Positions 61,901-64,000 of a stretch of 64,000 nucleotides of DNA are shown here, piece after piece; position 1 is the first letter of the stretch, and each line of letters begins with the position of its first letter. The notes under the pieces were generated by a model. It was not told the origin of the DNA. It worked only from the letters and a program-made list of their open reading frames with translations, and did no database searches. The translations under genes and the position numbers were made by a program. The stretch spans positions 22,701,586 to 22,765,585 of the forward strand of contig NC_134837.1 in NCBI RefSeq assembly GCF_004210375.1, given 5' to 3'. Source of the stretch: Tachypleus tridentatus (lineage: Eukaryota > Arthropoda > Merostomata > Xiphosura > Limulidae).

Positions 61901-62765
61901 TATTTTATTTGCCTTTTACCAAGTTTTGAACACAAGAAAGGAGGGTTGTAAACAATTACAATCTTTCTTGAAATAATCAATACAATCATTGACCAAGTTC
62001 TTGTAGTTCTTCTCCATCACCAGTTCCTCTAATTTTATTATGACAGATTACTTGTTTCCAAACCAGTGGTCATGAGTTCAGTGGGAGGGTGGAGGTCGTA
62101 TGTAGCAAAAAAAGCTGAATGAGCAAGGTGAAATAAATTTTCAAATAGATGGGGTTGCACAGATGTGGGATGTTTCAAACTGGATTGGCACCAAAAATGT
62201 TTGGAAAGTGCTATTTTAGAGTTCAAATTATAAATCTGAAGAAAGGTATGTCTTAAAGATATAATGCAGTCTATCTACTGGAAGCCAGATAAAAGATCAT
62301 CCTGTTAATTTATAAATAAAGGAAAACATTACAATACATATATATATTAAGTTCTTTATACAAGTGGATACATTATCCACATGACAGAAGGGATGTCATA
62401 CCATAAGAACAGACCACAATTTTTGTTCATAGTATCATTCATGTTACAATGATCTCAAATGTAAAAGACAAGAAATGGCTTTACAGACTCATGCAATACA
62501 ATGTATAACCAAGATGTCAGAAACTTAGTAAAACCTTTTACCAATGTTCAATACTAAGAATAAAAACTGGGGTTTTGAACAATTATCTAGCTTTGTTATT
62601 AATGTATGTTAATATGCTTGTCACGAAAATGTAGTTTCTTATTCAACTTGTTATATTATCTAATTCTGAATTTCAAAAAAAAATATTTCAATGCATTCTC
62701 AATTTTTACCTGTATCATATGATGCTCTTGCACTTTGAATTTCTCATTTAAGATTTCATTTTCTA
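46824..62765 (-). CDS. Unrecognised gene: U1-type zinc finger plus C-terminal coiled coil (at least four exons)
   Basis: Exons on the minus strand: possible 62765-62710, then 59968-59862, 56012-55797, 54761-54670 and 46943-46824. Junction phases agree throughout (0; 1 to 2; 1 to 2; 0). The order of protein features is a C-x2-C...H-x5-H zinc finger (ELYCKVCDQFF ... EHLYGRQH), an acidic Ser/Gly-rich linker (GEGFSDDSYNGCSSSGKTAD), then a heptad-rich coiled coil (EKEIVVLSQHLENVKHTNLE) that runs to the C-terminus MVPALFGVINF. U1-type fingers usually bind double-stranded RNA or take part in RNP assembly; coiled coils suggest oligomerisation. I do not recognise the family. The N-terminal exons lie beyond 62.8 kb or outside the window. 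The zinc-finger exon has a frameshift in this assembly. Confidence 0.72.
47398..47670. repeat. Irregular minisatellite, 6 copies
   Basis: 'agcatgactagtactctgct' followed by gagga recurs six times with spacings of about 29, 42, 42, 52 and 54 bp. Longer units add 'gttaggtatgattta' and 'caagcatgaagaa', so it is a mosaic of nested unit lengths. Confidence 0.9.
47930..51000 (-). mobile_element. Decayed DIRS-like retrotransposon A (RT, RNase H, tyrosine recombinase)
   Basis: Minus strand: reverse transcriptase pieces near 50650-50400 (DVINVYLLVPVLESH, then AHH-stop-MNNWLLFAPS, where DIRS elements have HHYLDDWLL, and LLLEAVKAGIIIKKDKSVLT). RNase H follows near 50030-49950 (LELHLYTDAFLRGWDS) and near 49700 (MVMFHLDNSTV). 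LDAFSQEWRSLHLYTF near 49370 marks the region linking RNase H to the recombinase. 48489-48262 (FQGSHHRLFIHKNY ... EQKLHQVSSYPV) resembles the C-terminal half of DIRS tyrosine recombinases. Many stops and a changed catalytic box mean it is inactive. No inverted termini were found. Confidence 0.78.
49667..49892. repeat. Fold-back duplication inside DIRS A
   Basis: 49667-49734 is repeated directly at 49797-49863 ('ggaattgtccaaatgaaaca' ... 'gactgtaggttacagatcat'). 49746-49795 is the reverse complement of 49843-49892 (48 of 50 positions, 47-base loop). Confidence 0.93.
51001..54060 (-). mobile_element. Decayed DIRS-like retrotransposon B (gag?, RT, RNase H, recombinase start)
   Basis: Minus strand: RT N-terminal part near 52830 (LLVVPKKNGD, ID LSCLKQ), then MWITKVNIMNSYLSIPVSHL and NFQICTLPI (52700-52580), and HHYMGN near 52490 where the YLDD box should be. 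RNase H follows with MMVNYINHQGGTHSHSLCVQ (near 51950), LTGWSLNSLIF (near 51740), and FDAFSLAWV with LCVSFHPSSFQNG (near 51620-51570). 53771-53574 (LCLPLDSKVHAERFVSQM) may be gag. The recombinase part is lost or unrecognisable at the junction with element A. Degree of decay is similar to A. Confidence 0.75.
54061..54669. other. Intron sequence between DIRS B and the coiled-coil exon
   Basis: No exon or known repeat. A short tRNA-like trace ('catgctaactattaagccat') near 54545 is too weak to call. Confidence 0.3.
54670..54761 (-). CDS. Coiled-coil exon of the zinc-finger/coiled-coil gene
   Basis: 92 nt between acceptor AAATAG|CAAGAG and donor CTGAAA|GTAAGA, coding 30 full codons after completing a split Ala codon: REKEIVVLSQHLENVKHTNL then EFQQKLEELK. 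Hydrophobic residues fall in a heptad pattern. The other two frames contain stops. Confidence 0.82.
54762..55796 (-). other. Intron of the zinc-finger/coiled-coil gene
   Basis: AT-rich sequence with no further exon or repeat recognised. Confidence 0.4.
55797..56012 (-). CDS. Linker exon of the zinc-finger/coiled-coil gene
   Basis: 216 nt between acceptor AATGAAG|TTCC and consensus donor CATG|GTAAGT; 71 full codons. The peptide PNVLYQGEIHRELAPRLQGV leads into an acidic, Ser/Gly-rich stretch (residues about 21-50) and then a helical segment LHKNWVSNVNQAIIDFMNVT that starts the coiled coil. A competing acceptor (ATCAAG|GAGAG) lies 29 bases further in, but it would break the phase match with the zinc-finger exon. 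Confidence 0.8.
56013..59138. other. Intron of the zinc-finger/coiled-coil gene
   Basis: Contains two copies of a short dispersed motif ('ctgccatctataggtcaat' near 57677 and 57895, about 215 bp apart), the only structure noticed. Plus-strand frame 58101-58298 is open but unrecognised and is in a less AT-rich patch. Confidence 0.4.
59139..59401 (-). repeat. tRNA-derived SINE, full length, reverse orientation
   Basis: The reverse complement has the tRNA-like head ('ggtggttaaggcactcaact', box B-like 'gggttcaaatatcc'), body 'gtgttataatgttacagtca' and 'gttgacagtgggtggtgatg', and the tail 'agctttacacgaaattcaaa' with (CAAA)n. It is moderately diverged and lies in an intron. Confidence 0.9.
59575..59682 (-). 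repeat. tRNA-Val-type SINE
   Basis: Minus strand: 'ccagtgacaccatgatatgt' head, 'cagatctacgacaccataaa' anticodon region, box B-like 'ttggttgtgataccc', then 'gaaaagcacagacagctttg' and an 'aacttaataaca' tail. It shares order and spacing with the copies at 28673, 34413 and 42129. Confidence 0.75.
59862..59968 (-). CDS. Zinc-finger exon with a frameshift
   Basis: Acceptor TTGTTGCAG|GAAGAAG and donor ATTACAG|GTATTC bound 107 nt. The first frame gives EEDTNELYCKVCDQFFVSLH then NK. A second frame gives EHLYGRQHLQAIT. Only the joined reading supplies both halves of a C-x2-C...H-x5-H U1-type finger, and only the second frame leaves the one base that matches the next exon's phase. So an indel lies at or beside the AAAA run (complement of 59902-59905): one base too many, or two too few. 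The usual 12-residue spacing between Cys and His favours the two-base loss. Confidence 0.8.
59969..62709. other. Intron, with an unassigned coding-like island
   Basis: Mostly AT-rich. 61,580-62,230 on the minus strand has several open frames of ordinary protein composition (LEELVMEKNYKNLVNDCIDY in one, YFTPRLLVNGAVGSVMGKKR-like text in another) separated by frameshifts, suggesting a decayed transposon gene. No family was recognised. Confidence 0.35.
62710..62765 (-). CDS. Possible upstream exon of the zinc-finger/coiled-coil gene
   Basis: The donor ATACAG|GTAAAA ends an open 18-codon segment, ENEILNEKFKVQEHHMIQ, in phase 0, which fits the zinc-finger exon. The acceptor (GTAAAAAG|TAG) has a poor pyrimidine tract, and an in-frame TAA lies just upstream, so the start of the exon is doubtful. 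Confidence 0.35.
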
Positions 62766-64000
62766 CTTTTTACTGTTTTGTGTGTCAGTTCCAACTAATT
62801 ACAAACTTGTAAGATAGATATTGATAAACAACAAAACATAAAGTTAAGACGTTTTAATCTTCTTGCTACACCAATATATGAAAAAAATGTCAAATACATA
62901 TGATATATTCTTTACATTTCACTTTGTCTTTTAAAAAATGCCAATAGGCCTCCATGGCACTTCTACTGAATTATCTATAATCAATAACAGAAGAGCATCT
63001 TTTCTGAGAAGATATTTATAACGATCATGTTGTGATGCTCATAAGTATACATTTGGCCTCAATTTCATTCCAATAGTGTTGTTCAATTTCAAGCTTCTAG
63101 CAGAAAAATTTTCTATTTATAAAGCCACTTAAATTATAGTAGTTATAGGACATTCTTTTCTATTTCTGTGTTCTGTAAAGCATATTTGAAATAAAGATGA
63201 ATTACTATGGAGACAAAATACCATAACAAAGATTATGAGTGCTTCATTCTCTATGACAAAAAGCCTGAGTCTAGGTATAAGTAATACATTTGTTGTTCTT
63301 TTCATGTATAGTTACTGTGAAGAAGTAAAAGGAAAAAAAAAATTATTGTGGTATTTGATATTCTACACCTAAGCAGTTATATACAAATAGCATAATGTGA
63401 CTGTAACTAAACTGTTTGTTTACACTAGGCTGTCCAAGCCCAGGGACAGCTTCTACTGTAGGCTTTTCACTTCTTGCGATTTGTTCAAAGTTACCACTTT
63501 AAAACATATTGCGGTGGACACTGCCTTAGAGAGGAGAGAATGTCCCTCACTCCCAAGTGATGCCACATTGTTTTACTTGGCTCTCTGAAATTATCCACAA
63601 TGGCGTCTTTGCAATCTGTGGTGGTTATGAACAAGGAGGTTATCTTTTGTAAGCTGGTGAAGGTTTTCCACACAGGTATTCAACCTTTCAGGAGGACACA
63701 ACTTTGAATTTTGAACTTAGCTTAATAAACTGCTAGATCTTCAACTGGATCAAAGCACTGGTGCAACTCTGCCATGACCTTGTTCCAGTCTTGAGGATGT
63801 GCCTGCTTCACAGTCCTTATTTTTCTAACAGTGACCAAATAAAACAACTAAAGAAATGGTTCAAATCTTCTTAGCCATTCCCTCCTACACTAGACATGAG
63901 ATCTACTTCACATTTCCTTACCAGTGCTTGTGATCTAGCCATGAACCTCCCAAATCTGAACTCATAGCTTATGGATGAATACAAAATTCCTGCTTCTAGG
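62766..64000. other. Right end of the window, unassigned
   Basis: AT-rich to about 63,390. From about 63,420 to 64,000 the composition is less AT-rich and the minus strand has broken frames (for example MWHHLGVRDILSSLRQCPPQ at 63,580-63,500), compatible with a decayed retroelement gag-like gene, but no diagnostic motif was found. Confidence 0.3.

Overview
This is a 64 kb piece of an animal nuclear genome, AT-rich and gene-poor. Coding sequence occurs only as short exons with GT/AG borders, separated by kilobase introns, and most of the recognisable material is transposon debris and tRNA-derived SINEs. An arthropod is most likely. The abundant 270-bp SINE (tRNA-like head, then a conserved body) resembles what I remember from horseshoe crabs, so I lean to a horseshoe crab, but that is memory-based inference and not proven here. 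One 500-N scaffold gap lies at 13933-14432.

Layout. 1-13.9 kb (+): SINE copies, and one exon (4139-4262) encoding the transmembrane segment of a basigin/neuroplastin-family protein, flanked by two unrelated minisatellites; the rest is AT-rich non-coding DNA. 14.4-17.7 kb: mariner and Ty3/gypsy remnants. 19.7-28.1 kb (-): the ribosomal protein L26 gene, with three coding exons and a probable non-coding TOP exon; the last coding exon carries a one-base frameshift. 27-33.6 kb: a mariner-like MITE, two tRNA-Val-type SINEs, a fragment of a ZMYM1-like hAT transposase, and a near-complete hAT element with terminal repeats, a target-site duplication and a MITE inside it. 34-36.2 kb: SINE pieces. 36.2-40.3 kb (-): a decayed CR1/L2-like LINE with a PHD-type ORF1. 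41 kb: a perfect 37-bp inverted repeat made from a Penelope-like tail sequence. 44.45-45.99 kb: a Tc1 element with about 155-bp inverted repeats and a TA duplication.

46.8-62.8 kb (-): a gene I do not recognise. It encodes a U1-type C2H2 zinc finger followed by a Ser/Gly-rich linker and a C-terminal coiled coil. Its zinc-finger exon is also frameshifted in this assembly. Its last intron holds two adjacent decayed DIRS-like (tyrosine recombinase) retrotransposons at 47.9-54 kb, which explain the odd composition of that stretch.

The host genes shown (basigin-like, RpL26, zinc-finger/coiled-coil) have no evident functional link. Two independent exons each broken by a tiny indel in or next to an A/T run point to residual sequencing errors. 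I found no operon, CRISPR array or clearly new system. The most unusual items are structural: a short Penelope-like unit inserted with clean borders into a mariner gene, a palindrome built from the same unit, and a fold-back duplication inside a DIRS element.
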